Source: Xestospongia muta
Lineage: Eukaryota; Porifera; Demospongiae; Haplosclerida; Petrosiidae
Direction of reading: 5' to 3'
Length of the DNA stretch: 64,000 bases
Assembly (NCBI GenBank): GCA_963693285.1
Contig: OY848923.1
Coordinates: forward strand, 57,331 to 121,330
Part shown: positions 27,401 through 39,766 of the stretch, in pieces
Layout: the number at the start of each line of letters is the position of its first letter
Numbering within the stretch: the stretch's first letter is position 1
The notes under the pieces: model-generated
Told to the model about the DNA's origin: nothing
Database searches by the model: none
Seen by the model: the letters and a program-made list of their open reading frames with translations, nothing else
Made by a program: the position numbers and the translations under genes

Positions 27401-30073
27401 TCGTACAATTGAGATACCTAAATTGCATTCAGAATTAGCAAAGACTGTATCAGAGATGGGCCAACTTACTACAGATTATTCAACACGTGTCAATCGTATA
27501 CGAGAACTAGAAACCCTTTACCAACAAAGCGAATCAGAGAAGCAGGACATTTCAGGGAAATTATCTGCTGTTGAGAAAAAAATGGAAATGGAAGCTGAGA
27601 AATGTGTCTCATTAAAAGACACTCTTCAAAAGACATCAGAAGAGTTAAAAGATTTGCAGTCAACTCACGTGTTAGCTGTTGGGCATAATCAGAAATTAAA
27701 TGAAGAAGTCCGAAAATTGAAAGATGATGTTAAAAAATTACATGAGGTTCAGGAGAAAAAAGCATCAGAGAGCAAGTCTTTGAAAGACGAATGTACTCAT
27801 TTAAAGGAAAAACTCCAAGCAAGTCAACTTAAAGTCTCGAGTTTAGAGACGGAATTAAAGCAATCTAAAGACCAGAGCCACAAATCTAACTCGAAAGTAG
27901 CAACCACAACTCAAGAAATACAAACTTTGAAGACACGTGTGCAAGAACTGGAGAACCAATGTGAAATGTTAACAGCAACAAGAGATAACCTACTACATCG
28001 ACTTGATAAAATGGAGAAACTAGAAATGGACTATGAGCTGTTAAAACAACGTATTCAAGATGTTCTAGGACAATCAAGTCAGTTAAAAAATGACAACAAA
28101 GCATTACTACAACTTTTAGAAGGAGTTGAAGTAAGTCTATTAATTCTCTCTCACTATATCTGATTGCTTACATTATAGATGGAGATGCCGGCACTTGAGA
28201 AAGAAGTGACTCGTAATTTACAAGAGGAGAATTTGGAGCTCCAACAACAAGTCTCTCTCTTAAGTCAATGGAATGATAAACATCATAAAAACATTGCAAC
28301 TTTGGAGTCACAAATTGAAGCTATGGAAGACGAAAAGAAAAACATTTTAGCTGAATTAATGCAAGCACAGAACTACGAACAAGTTAGCATTTATTCTTCT
28401 TTCCTTCATTCTGTTCATCTTTTCATTTACCAGGAAAATAGACAACTCAAGAAAGAACTTGGTGAAGTGGAAATTGAAGTCAATCGTATCAAAAGACAAG
28501 CTCATGATGAACTTGAAGAAGAAATGAAAGTGAAAGTTGAAACTCAAGCTCAACTTTTGTCTATATTTAATGAACATAATAAAGCACTTCAAATACAAGT
28601 TAGTAAAACCTGTTTGACCACTTTATGACTGGACTTATAAATAGGTTGGTCAACTCCAGAAACAAATCAAAGAACTAGGGGGTAAGTTGGCAAGGGAGAC
28701 ACCCGTCTCTCCTCCTCCAATGCCAGAAGTATCAGAGAATCTCCAAGTAATTTTATAATTGATACTATTCTAAATAGTTATATTTTGTAGTTTATATCAT
28801 CTGATGCTCGACGTTGTTCTGAACTTGAAGTCCAAAATGCTTCACTGCAACAACAACTTGCCAAATTACAAGCTGAACTAATTGTTGCACAAGAAATATC
28901 ACCAGTTATCAGACGTCGTAGTTCCACTTTGTTAGCTTTGACTAGTGTACCCTTTGTTCCTTCAAATGAAGATACTTTTGTTAGGTCAGTCATACATCAG
29001 TCACATACAATATCAATAGATTGTATCATTTATATAGTGTTCCTGAAGAAATGTTACTACCATGTTCAATATTAGCTGATGCCTTTATTAACAAAACTGA
29101 ATTATCTGAACAAGTTATGGTAGGAGATAGTACATCATTATGTATAATTATATTGTTTGTAGCAATCGTATCTTCAGACTATTGGAGATGGCTGGTTTAG
29201 TGCTGTAGCTCAAAAATCTATCACCAGTTCTTGTCTCCAGTGTTATGTGACTACATTTAGTAGACTCTCTCCTAAATTACTGGATATTATTGTCAACATG
29301 CAAGACGTCAGAGTATGTTACATTTATTTAAATGTTTAGTATACAAATTTTCCACAGGGAAACTCTGCATTACATCATAGTTTAGCTAACGCTAATTTTC
29401 CTGCAGTATCAATCTTACTTGATCTGAAGTGTTGCAATACTAACATTACTAATAAAGTAAGACAGCAACGTTTTACAATATAATATTTTATCTGATGTTC
29501 TTAGGCTGGGTATACTCCATTGATGTTAGCTGCTGCTCATAATATTGAATGTGGAGAGAACAAACCTGTATTACAGAAATTGCTCAGTAAAACTGATATT
29601 AATATACGGTCTAAAGTGGTAGGACACCTTAGTTTATCCAAATATTCAACTTTTATAATGTTATTTTTGATAGGAGTTGCAAACTGCCTTGATGTTAGCT
29701 GTATCTAGTGGTAGTTTAGAATTAATATCATTGTTTTTAGAATATGGAGCAGATATTAATGCTCAAGATAAGGCAAGCTGTTCATATCATGAAATAATGA
29801 CGGTTATATGATGTGTTTAGGATGGTTCAACCTCTTTAATGTTTGCTTGTGAGAAAGGTCATACTGAAATTGTCCAGAAACTGCTTTCTAATCCATCATG
29901 TAATGTTTTATTGAAAGATAATGTAAGTTTATCTATTATTTTGTATGAATTTTATATTTCTCTTTGGTTTATAGGATGGACAGACAGCATACAACATTGC
30001 ATCCAGTATTGGTCACAATGAAATATGTACTTTACTCAAGAAATATCATAAAAATCAATCAAATAAAAGATGA
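24402..30073 (+). CDS. KANK-like protein with very long coiled coil and C-terminal ankyrin repeats
   Basis: Roughly 1,700 residues. The first coding exon (to about 28131) starts MEQVTRSSPARASRSRSPS. A Ser/Pro-rich head of about 150 residues precedes a nearly continuous heptad coiled coil of over 1,000 residues. Eleven short exons follow. The last ones encode five ankyrin repeats after the KANK-specific LSPKLLDIIVNMQDVRGNSA. They include NKAGYTPLMLAAAHN, QTALMLAVSSGSLELISLFL, DGSTSLMFACEKGHTEIVQK and DGQTAYNIASSIGHNEICTL. This order matches KANK ankyrin domains, which bind kinesin KIF21 and tether cortical microtubules near adhesions. The N-terminal KN (talin-binding) motif is not visible. An upstream in-frame ATG (24330) would add a hydrophobic leader but lies in the inferred 5' UTR intron. 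Confidence 0.82.
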
Positions 30074-30256
30074 CAGTTTTTATTTTAGTTATTTTTATTT
30101 CAATCAAAGAGGCAATATTTTTGTGTGTATTTCAATAATAATATTCATTGTTGTTACAGGAACCTTTCATGTGGTTAAAATTGTAGTGACAGTCTGGAGG
30201 ATGAGGTTAGGTAACAAATAGTAATCGTCAGCAGATCTTGGCATAACATTATAACT

Positions 30257-33200
30257 ATGGATCCAAGGGAGAAGATTTCACTCATTGAAGAGAGCCCAAG
30301 TGATTATGGAGCTACTGGAGTATTTAGTGGAGCTCAATCTGCTAGTGTTTCTTTTCATGGAATTAGTTATCTCATACAAGAAGGTGTCTTCAAGAAAACC
30401 ACAAAGACAATTTTAAACAATGCCTCGTATGTTAAAAGTTTGTAAAGGACATGTTTTGTTATGATTAATTCATTTACAGTGGAATCATGTTACCAGGTCT
30501 TAATGCTATTATGGGGCCTACTGGTAGTGGAAAAACAACGTTAGTATTTATAATAATATTAATATTATTATATTTTATTTAATAGCTTACTTGATATTCT
30601 TGCTGATCGTAAAAATCCTAAAGGACTTCGTGGTGTTGTACTAATTAATGGAGAGCAACAACCTAAAAACTTTAAATGTATGAGTGGATACGTTGTCCAG
30701 GTAACTCACATGACTGTCACATGACTTATCATGTAATATTCAGGATGATGTTGTCATGGGAACATTGACAGTGAGGGAGAACTTCTATTTTTCAGCAGCA
30801 CTCCGACTTCCACTAAGTATTTCATGGAATGATAAGAAAAGACGAGTGGAAAAAACGATTGCTGATTTAGGCTTAACCGACTGTGCTGATACTAAAGTCA
30901 GTGTTAACTATAGAAATATTTTATTGTAATTGTATACAGATTGGCACTGAGTTCTTTAGAGGTATCAGTGGAGGTGAACGGAAGAGAACTAATATTGGTA
31001 TGGAGTTAATTATTGAGCCACAAGTCTTATTTCTTGATGAACCAACTACTGGTCTTGATGCATTCACTGCTGTTGCTGTAGTCCAGTTACTGAGAAAGTA
31101 AGAGTATGACCCTATAATTAATAGTGTCATTATTAATATAATAGTTTAGCTCATAGTGGTAATCGTATTATTATTATGTCAATACATCAACCTCGATACT
31201 CCATATATAAACAATGTGATTCACTAACTTTACTTTCACATGGAGAACTAGTCTACCAGGGAGAGACTACAAAAGCATTGGATTATTTCTCTGGCCTTGG
31301 TATGTCATGTGTATGTCACATGATGATCATGTGATCTTTTGTAGGCTACGTTTGTGAGGAACATGATAATCCAGCTGACTTCCTTCTGGATGTTATTAAT
31401 AAATGTGAAGGACAGAGTTCAGCTACAGCTGGTGAGTAAATCCCTGAAATTATATTCATTATTAATATGACATTTGGTATTGAGGATGTTACTATAATAG
31501 AATTTGTAGATCTTCTAGCTATTGAACAAAATGATGCAACAAATACTACAGTTGATCTAGCTAATGCCTACATTAATTCTAATGAATACAATACTACACA
31601 AACAAAATGTAAAGAGTTGCTTGACACATTGGAATCAAAGGAAAAAGGAGATAGAAAACACCAGAGATTTTCTCATGCTAAATATGCTACTAATTTCTTA
31701 TGGCAGGTACATAATATTATAATATATTAAATATGCCCCTTTATTTAGCTCTTAATTGTTATACATATAATATAATATGCCCCTTTATTTAGCTCTTAAT
31801 TGTCATACATATAATATAATATGCCCCTTTATTTAGCTCTTAATTGTTATACATATAATATAATATGCCCCTTTATTTAGTTAATTGTTATAGATATAAT
31901 ATAATATGCCCCTTTATTTAGCTCTTAATTGTCATACATATAATATAATATGCCCCTTTATTTAGCTCTTAATTGTCATACATATAATACGCCCCTTTAT
32001 TTAGTTAATTGTTATAGATATATTAAATATGCCCCTTTATTTAGCTCTTAAATGTTATACATATAATATAATATGCCCCTCTATTTAGCTCTTAATTGCC
32101 ATACATATAACATAATATAATATGTCTGTTATTTAGCTCTTAATCGTTATACATATACTACAATATTAAATATGCCCCTTTATTTAGTTAATTGTTATAG
32201 ATATAATATTAACTACGCTCCTTTATTTAGCTCTTAATTGTTATGATAAGATCAACAATCAATTTAGCTCGTGATCCAATGACATCTATTATACAGGTAT
32301 GTATTAATTATATTAAATTATATTATATTAGATAATTAATATTACATTCTAGTTTGTGATTGTTATCATTTTTGGTGCTGTCGTCGGAGGACTTTACTTT
32401 CAAATTGATAATGGTGATAATGGCTATCAAAACAGGTTTGTTCCTTTAATATCAATTTTTATTTCTTAAATCTTTTTGTGTAGAATTGGAGCTATTTTCT
32501 TTATTGTAATGAACCAAATATTTGGTAACTTATCAGCTATTGACCTCTTTATACGCGAGAAATGCATTTTTATGTAAGCACATTTTCATTTTTTTAACTA
32601 ATACTATCTTTTTTTAGTCATGAGAATGCTAGTGGATTCTATCGAGTCTCTGCTTATTTTTTAGCTAAAGTCATCTGTGACATTATTCCTATGAGGCTCC
32701 TCCCACTTTGTTTTTTCTCTGTTATTGTTTATTTTATGATGGGTACTCTAATAATTGATTTAAAAAATATTTATCTACATTTTTAGGTTTCCAAGTTGAA
32801 GTAGTCAAGTTCTTTATTTTTTTTCTGACACTATTTTTAACAGCAGTAGCCGCAACAACATCAGCTTTTTGGATCAGTGCTGGAGTGAAGGTAGCTGGTC
32901 TTGCGAATTTGCTTGTTGCATTAATTTATGTTGTACAAATGGTATGATAGTTTTATAATGTGTTATAAGTTATCATTCTAATAGCTTTTTGGAGGATTTT
33001 TGCTAACTCTTGATTCTTTACCAGTGTGGATACGATGGTTACAATATGGATCTCTATTCCGATATTCTGTTGAAGCATTGGCAGTTAATGAAGTAGAAGG
33101 GCTTATATTTAACCAAACTGTGTAAGAACACAATATATTATTTTATAATATTATTATTTATATATTGTTATTAGAAATGATACTGAATTACTAGTACCTG

Positions 33201-33334
33201 GAGATGTTTATCTTCATCGTCAGGGTTTTAAAACCAGCTGGCTCTGGTATGATGAGATTGGACTAGTTGTTATGTGTCTGGTCTTTCTGACACTGACTTA
33301 CTTGACTCTGCGAATTATCAAGAAAGAGAAATAA
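30257..33334 (+). CDS. ABCG2-like half ABC transporter
   Basis: ABCG-type layout: nucleotide-binding domain first, then six membrane helices. It starts [18 protein letters not shown]. Walker A is GPTGSGKTT (about 30517-30540), the Q-loop exon [18 protein letters not shown], signature [15 protein letters not shown], Walker [14 protein letters not shown] and the H-loop [11 protein letters not shown]. Membrane part: [77 protein letters not shown]. It ends LRIIKKEK. It is closest in pattern to ABCG2 and should act as a dimer in xenobiotic or lipid-like efflux. One intron (31707-32229) holds a minisatellite that repeats the acceptor region. Confidence 0.92.
31730..32229 (+). repeat. Minisatellite carrying tandem 3' splice-site copies
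   Basis: About eleven imperfect units of 38-50 bp, each holding CCCCTTTATTTAG followed usually by CTCTTAATTGTTAT and an AT-rich tail. The twelfth and last occurrence is the real acceptor and exon start (TTTATTTAG / CTCTTAATTGTTATG) at about 32229-32230. Confidence 0.92.
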
Positions 33335-33507
33335 CTTGTTATTACCAATAATTATCACGGTTATTATAATAATTATTGTCTAATTTACGGATGTGAACGG
33401 AAACATTCTGAAATTTGTACAGAAACATAATTGGGAAAAATAAATAAGAAACGCTTGCTCCGTATACTATAGACTATTAAATAATAAATTGTTTTCCATG
33501 AGAGATT

Positions 33508-34612
33508 ATGTCTTCTAAACATAATGATCGGGGCAAAGATAGCAATAATTATTCTAACTTATGCAGCCATTTTGAAGCAAATAAAAGAAGCAAGGAATAT
33601 GTGGCTCATCAAGCAAAGGTAAGAACAAGTTTCACTACCACGTGGTCGATCACGTGATATTTATAAGGTTCATTCTGTTGGTTGGAGCTGTGATGGTAGT
33701 CGATTAGCAAGTGGTTCGTTTGATAAGACAGTTACAATATGGACTCTAGAGTCCGATAGACTGGGACGAGAAGGAAACTATAAAGTAAGAAATAATTTCT
33801 TTGTATAATTTGAGAATTTATGGTATTGTCTATAGGTCCATACAGGTAGTGTTGATCAGTTGAGATGGCATCCTAGCAAACCAGAAGTATTGGTAACTGC
33901 ATCTGGTGACAAGACGATAAGAGTCTGGGATACCAGAGGTAACAAATGGATATATAATATAATGGTATGGATACATAATAGGGCTAAAATGGATGTATAG
34001 TAATTAAAATGGATGTATGTATTTTTATATTAGCTGGTAAACCCACTGGTACTGTTAGTACTAAAGGAGAAAATATAAATATATGTTGGTCTCCTGATGG
34101 CCAGACTATAGCTGTAGGCAATAAGGTATGTTACTATTAATAGATTTTAAAGGTATGTTACTATTAATAGGCTATTAACATTATGTTACTATTAATAGAC
34201 TATTAATGGTGTTATTAATAGATTATTATTATAAACTGTTTAATTCTATAAGTTTGTTTTTTAGGAGGATTTGTTGACATTTATTGATACTCGAACATTG
34301 AAAGTAAAACATGAAGAATTATTTAAATATGAGGTAATAGTGACATCATTGATTGTAATGATAAATAGTTAACTTTAGGTAAACGAAATCTCTTGGAACA
34401 AATCTGGTGACCAGTTCTATTTAACTAATGGCAACGGTTGTGTTGTCATATTTAGGTATATACTGCAATACCATATATATAATGTATATTATGTTGTATA
34501 GTTGGCCTGACTTGAAACATCTTCACACAGTCAATGCTCACCCTGCAAATTGTATATGTATTGAGTTTGACAGATCTGGAAAGTAAGATATATTGTAATA
34601 CATAGACATTTT

Positions 34613-34696
<84 letters not shown>

Positions 34697-35210
34697 GTTA
34701 GATATTTTGCTACAGGTAGTGCTGATGCTTTAACAAGTCTTTGGGATGTATCAGAATTAGTTTGTCTCCGTACATTTTCTCGTTTAGAGTAAGCCCCTAT
34801 TAATATTAAACTGATAATTACTGATATTATAGTTGGCCTGTAAGAACACTAAGTTTTAGTCACGATAGTCAACTCATTGCCTCAGCTTCTGAAGATCTAT
34901 TTCTAGATATTGTGAGTATCTATCCATTATATTAAACCATGCATCCATTGATTAGATATATCTATCTATCACTGTGTAGGCATATATCCATTCTGGTGAG
35001 AAAGTCCATCAAGTTTCAACTCAAGCGCCAACATTTACTGTTGCATGGCATCCTAGGAAACATCTTCTAGTGTATGCTTGTGACGATAAGGTAGTTTTAT
35101 GAATTATCTCCGTATATTTTGAATTATCTCCGTATACTGTATTTTTATAGGATAAATACGAACGAGATACGGGAGGAATCTGGTTGTTTGGATTACCGAA
35201 CTCCGTTTAA
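33508..35210 (+). CDS. THOC3: THO complex subunit 3 (WD40)
   Basis: THOC3/Tex1 is part of the THO/TREX complex coupling transcription to mRNA export. Starts MSSKHNDRGKDSNNYSNLCS. WD-repeat exons: VHSVGWSCDGSRLASGSFDK, GSVDQLRWHPSKPEVLVTAS, GENINICWSPDGQTIAVGNK, NEISWNKSGDQFYLTNGNG, HPANCICIEFDRSGKYFATG, SADALTSLWDVSELVCLRTF and DWPVRTLSFSHDSQLIASAS. It ends WLFGLPNSV. These follow human THOC3 block by block. The earlier ATG at 33498 runs into a stop in the TCTTCTAA region, which fixes this start. One intron is a long CT microsatellite. Confidence 0.96.
34616..34693. repeat. (CT)n microsatellite in THOC3 intron
   Basis: About 39 uninterrupted CT units ending close to the 3' splice site CATTGTTAG, so it forms an extended polypyrimidine tract. 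Confidence 0.97.
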
Positions 35211-35307
35211 TTTTTTATTGTGAATTGTTACATGTATATAATGTTATTAATAATATTATAGTATAAACTACGCCGCGGGGTTAAATTTAGAACTACGTCT
35301 GCGAAGA

Positions 35308-37335
35308 ATGGCTGTAAGATCGTGGCTCTGTTTTGCAGTACTTCACTTCTTGTTAGTAGCTGTGCTCCCAGTGAATGTCCAGGCTATAGATATTGGTAAT
35401 GTTATAAGCTAGTGATTTGCTATTAAACTGTTAAGCCTTTTCTAATAATTAGATATATAGAGATATATATACCAGTACATTATGTGTATCTGAGTAATAT
35501 AGTATTTGTTTAATAATAATTTATTATTATTATATTTCTGTAAGTATAATAAAAGTTGTGTAGGTGGTTAAAACTAACGTTTGTAATCCAACTTTGTACT
35601 TGTTTTATTTAATTTAAAACAACCATATTAAGTTTACTTTTTTAATAGTTATTAATGATACATACACCATATTATTTAATGTATTCCCTTGAGGTAATTT
35701 ACTCAGTTCTACATCTTCATAACAAACATTAGATACAGTCCTGAGAATTACTATCAATGATGTAAACGATACATCAAATTTCTGCAACTTAGTTATGGTT
35801 AGAATATAACTGTTTTTACATAAGCGATTGTTGACGGTTTCATTATACACTTTAGAATAACTCAACACCTACTATTGTCCAAGATATACTGATAAAGTTA
35901 TGTTCTACTTGCGATAGTTATGATGTATCACTTAACAATACAAATTGTACGACAAGTATCAATGATGTAATTGTTGTATTCTCGATAACATTACATCACG
36001 TTGACTCTGTGATGACTCTATGTCCTTTACTGGAAGACAACTCTCCTTATAATATAACTCTATTTGAATTTAATATTACTGGGGTGACTGTTCAATTTGA
36101 TACTGCTTCAATGTGTAGTACACCATCTCCTACATTATCTTACTCTATTAATCGTAACCTTATAATAATAGCATGTGCATCGTTTGGTGGAGCATGTTTT
36201 GTAATGAGTACTTGCTCCTTTATTTTATTAATGATGAGATTCAAGATTAAGTCTTTACGTGAAAATGAAACCGCTAATAAGAAAAAATGGTATAGTTGTT
36301 TATTATTGTGTGAATATTTACTTTATTTTTATTAGGAAAGATGATGATATCGTTTTGAAAGAATATCAAACTGATACAACACAGATACATGACAATCAAT
36401 ACCAAGAGTCACCTCTTCCACCTCTTCCTGATGGAACTCAAGTTCCTCCTCCTCCCCCTCTTCCTGGTGGATCTCAAATTCCTCCTCCTCCTCCCCCTCT
36501 TCCTGGTGGAAGTCAAGTTCCTCCTCCTCCTCCTCCTATCCCTGGAGGAATTCACAATCGTCGTCTCCCCCCTCTCCCTGGTGGAAGTCAAGTTCCTCTT
36601 CCTCCCCCTCTTCCTGGTGGATCTCAAATTCCTCCTCCCCCTCTTCCTGGTGGAAGTCAAGTTCCTCCTCCTCCTCCTATCCCTGGAGGAATTCACAATC
36701 CTCGTCTCCCCCCTCTCCCCGGTGGAAGTCAAGTTCCTCTTCCTCCCCCTCTTCCTGGTGGATCTCTTCGTCCCCCTCTTCCTGGTGTAACTCAAATTCC
36801 TTCTTCTCTCCACGGAAGAACTCTACCTCCTCGTCCTCCCCCACTCCCTATTTCCAATAGTATATTATCAAAATCAAGTACTCTTCCTAAATCAAGATTT
36901 ATGACAGAGTCAGTAGAGCCAACTACAAAGAAAGTCCATTTTGCTTCTGATCTTCACATAGATAGTCCATCTACCCCTCCATTTATTGAAGATTATTATG
37001 ATAATAATTCATCTCATACTCCACCTCCTCACCTCCTTATACCACAATTAGCAATTGACCCAAAAGATATTGAAGACATTTATGACATAAGATTCCCAGA
37101 TTTTGACTATGATGAAGATACACGAGATTATGTCAATATTAATCCTAAGAGTGAATCACAAGATTATGTAAACATGAACCCTAGTGCTAACTCTCTTCGT
37201 GAAAAACTCAATGAAGTTGGTAACGGTAGCGATGATGATGATGATGGCCATAATGAGTATGTTAATATGAGCAAAGGTGCCTTTCATCCTCACGTTGAAA
37301 TACAGTTAGCTGATCGCGATGATTTATATGTTTAA
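35308..37335 (+). CDS. Single-pass membrane protein with proline-rich repeats and YVN(M/I) tail motifs
   Basis: Exon 1 encodes a signal peptide, [20 protein letters not shown]. An ectodomain of about 100 residues (from about 35863) has several Cys and NxT/NxS sites. A membrane helix follows, [20 protein letters not shown], then basic [16 protein letters not shown]. The next exon gives the cytosolic tail: about nine repeats of PPPLPGGSQ(V/I)P type (36421-36790), then acidic sequence with DYVNINP, DYVNMNP and EYVNMSK near the C terminus, ending DDLYV. YVNM fits both PI3K (YxxM) and GRB2 (YxN) SH2 consensus; the proline repeats fit SH3, WW or EVH1 ligands. No known family recognised. The junction from exon 1 to the ectodomain exon is not resolved; a further small exon may exist. 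Confidence 0.7.
36412..36790 (+). repeat. Coding repeat array, PPPLPGG units
   Basis: CCTCCTCCCCCTCTTCCTGG-type units of variable length repeat in frame. A larger unit of about 147 bp including GGAATTCACAATC is itself duplicated (about 36541 and 36688). Confidence 0.9.
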
Positions 37336-37411
37336 TAAAAACTCTGAACATTAATGTAGCATAATATATGTACAGTATTATTTAGTATTAAGTTTTGTAG
37401 TCTTTATAGTG

Positions 37412-38818
37412 TTATTTCCCTTCAGCAGTTGAGGGAGCAGTGTTAAATAGTGAATTAAAACCTGGAGGAGGATATTGGAAATATTGTTGAGAATTATTAC
37501 TATAGGGACTTAGGTAGTTAGCTGGAGGATAAAAGGTCTGGAAGGATGATAATGGTATATCATACCCAGTAGAAGATACTGGAGATGCATTTGATGTATT
37601 GGTTTGTGATGATGATAAGAGGTTTTGGGGGATGGGGTGAGTTATAGGGAAGGAGGGAGGCACGTAAAGAGAATTATATCTTTCAAGTCTCCTTTGACGA
37701 TGTCTGCTTCTAAAACTAACGCTTCCTGTTCTCTCTTGCTTACGGTAACGGGCACGACGATTTTGAAACCACACCTAATGTAATAAAAATTAATACAATA
37801 TGATATCTTGTCACTCACTTGTATTCTATCTTCACGTATACCCAGCCTCCGTGAGAGATCCTCACGTGTGAATACATCAGGGTAATGACTAGTAGCGAAA
37901 ACATATTCTAACTGGTCTAATTGATTGGTGGTGTAAGCTGTTCTTGTCCGTTTGGGTTTTTTAGGCTCATTGTCTTTATCATTGTCTGTGGTAGAGTGGG
38001 AGTCGCTATCGTCATCTGATCCCGATTCTTCTTCTCCGATATCTGCTTCTTCATCTTCATTCTTATCACGAGTATTTCTTGGATCTTTACCTGTTTGATT
38101 TGTACTTTTTACTTCAGGAGAATTATCAGCAGTTCCTAGTAAGATATTGGGAAATTAAGACTTAATATAAGGGGCTTACCTCTTATGTTATAAGAAGAAT
38201 ATGACGTTGAAGGTGATGTTAATGTATCCACTGGAGGTAATTTTGTTTTAATACCAGTATTTTGGGTCCATTCACGAGAGAATGGTAGACCCATGTAATC
38301 TGCAGTATGATGAAGTGGAGGAGCACCTCCGACATGACTGCTGTCAGATCCCGGGGAAGGTGACATAGATGTTGCAGCTGATTTTAAAACATCGTATCGA
38401 TTGTAAAGAACATTTGTGGAGCAAATATTTGCATCGTCACTCTTTGTGTATTGTTGGCATGGAGCTAAAGATATGTTAGGTGCTGGTTCTGACATATAAT
38501 GTCCGGAAGCTTGTAAATGACGTACTGTCCCCATGTCAGAAGGCAACATAAATTGCCATCCTGAAGGAGGAACAGGAGGTATAGTGCTATTGTTATAATG
38601 TACGGAATATGGTGGTAGGTATGGTGTATTAGTTGCTCCTGATAGTAACCGTGTCGATACACTAAAGTCCGAGCTGTAATTATCTGCAATATAATTAATT
38701 ACTTTGTATTAAAACAGTGTTAATATCTCAATCACTCACTTGGGGATTCTTTGGTAACAGTTACATTTGAATTTTCATCACTTGTAGATAGCTCTGTAGT
38801 AGGAATACTTTGATCCAT
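37412..38818 (-). CDS. Paired-like homeobox transcription factor
   Basis: Start is the complement of 38816-38818 (MDQSIPTTELSTSDENSNVT). A Ser/Pro-rich N-terminal region and an acidic stretch precede the homeodomain: RTRTAYTTNQLDQLEYVF, ATSHYPDVFTREDLSRRLGI and REDRIQ/VWFQNRRARYRKQE. Helix 3 has Gln at position 50. The intron falls between residues 46 and 47 of the homeodomain (about 37775-37817), the classic position in paired-class genes. No paired box is seen, so it is paired-like (PRD-like Q50). The C-terminal part is Ser/Pro/Tyr-rich, ending PSTAEGK. Orthology to a named bilaterian family cannot be settled by eye. Confidence 0.88.
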
Positions 38819-39766
38819 ATTTGAAGAGGCCTTTGTGTTATATAGACTGACAATCCAAGAAAAAGTTGAAAGAAGAAGCTAACAGTGTAAAAGCTTTAGG
38901 TTTCTCTTTGTACTAAGGTGTGAAAGAATCCTTTGAAGTGATGTGTCAGTTTTGTCTGAGGAGACATTCCTCACCTAAAGTGGCAAAAACTGCACTCAAT
39001 TTTATCAACAGTATGTTATAAGTGAATACGTGAAGATTTGAGCTATGTTTAATATAGAAGGTGGCAGACATTAGTATGACAATAATGTACATTCAATTAT
39101 TATACATAAATGTATATATGAATTTATTTATTAACTAATAATTGTATCAGTTTATTACAACCAATAATTATAGTATCTTAATAATACCGGTATGTGAATA
39201 GATATGTTATTAGAGTTTAATATATTTTATTCAATCTATTATGTACTGCTAAGACTGTACATAACAAACATTTAATGTATTGGGTCTTGTCTAGAATGAA
39301 TGTTAGACTGATATAGAAACTTATACTAAACTTTAGATGCTAAAGCTTGCAACTAAATAGCTTGTTATTTTCATTGACATATCCTGCTACATTGTTAGTA
39401 CCCTAAAATTTGCTATTATCAATATTTTCATTAATACTCAACACATGTTAATATACTACCAACTAACAACCTCATCAATACAACAATCTTTAATTCAATA
39501 ATTATTACAACAATTGTCACTATTAATAAACACAGACTCCTTAAATAAAACTACAATACATACCTTATTAACTCTTCATCATATCTCTTTCCTTCCACTT
39601 GAATTCTACTGCTACAACTACTGATATGCTAGCTTACACTTGATGAAACCTCATTTTTATCAAGATAGCTTTGTCATATAATAATAATAATTGACTATAA
39701 TGACAATAATGCTTTTATAATACATTGTGTGACATATTATAAATGAGAACATAAGATTATAGGAGG
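38819..39766 (-). promoter_or_regulatory. 5' UTR intron and upstream region of homeobox gene; FAF1 3' flank
   Basis: On the minus strand a strong donor, TTAATAAG/GTATGTATTG (39563), and an acceptor, GGATTGTCAG (38847), frame a 717-bp 5' UTR intron. The first noncoding exon probably lies at about 39564-39650. The interval is AT-rich with no coding signal. Confidence 0.5.

Noticed and set aside
24402..28163. Myosin or golgin identity from the long coiled coil
   Set aside because: Coiled-coil similarity is uninformative; the downstream ankyrin exons match KANK specifically and join by consistent splice sites.
31730..32229. CRISPR-like array
   Set aside because: Units are contiguous and imperfect without unique spacers, and lie in a eukaryotic intron.
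36409..36813. Arg/Lys-rich minus-strand frame and Leu-rich plus frame over the proline repeats
   Set aside because: Shadow frames of the PPPLPGG coding array; the proline frame continues into YVNM motifs with good splice joins.
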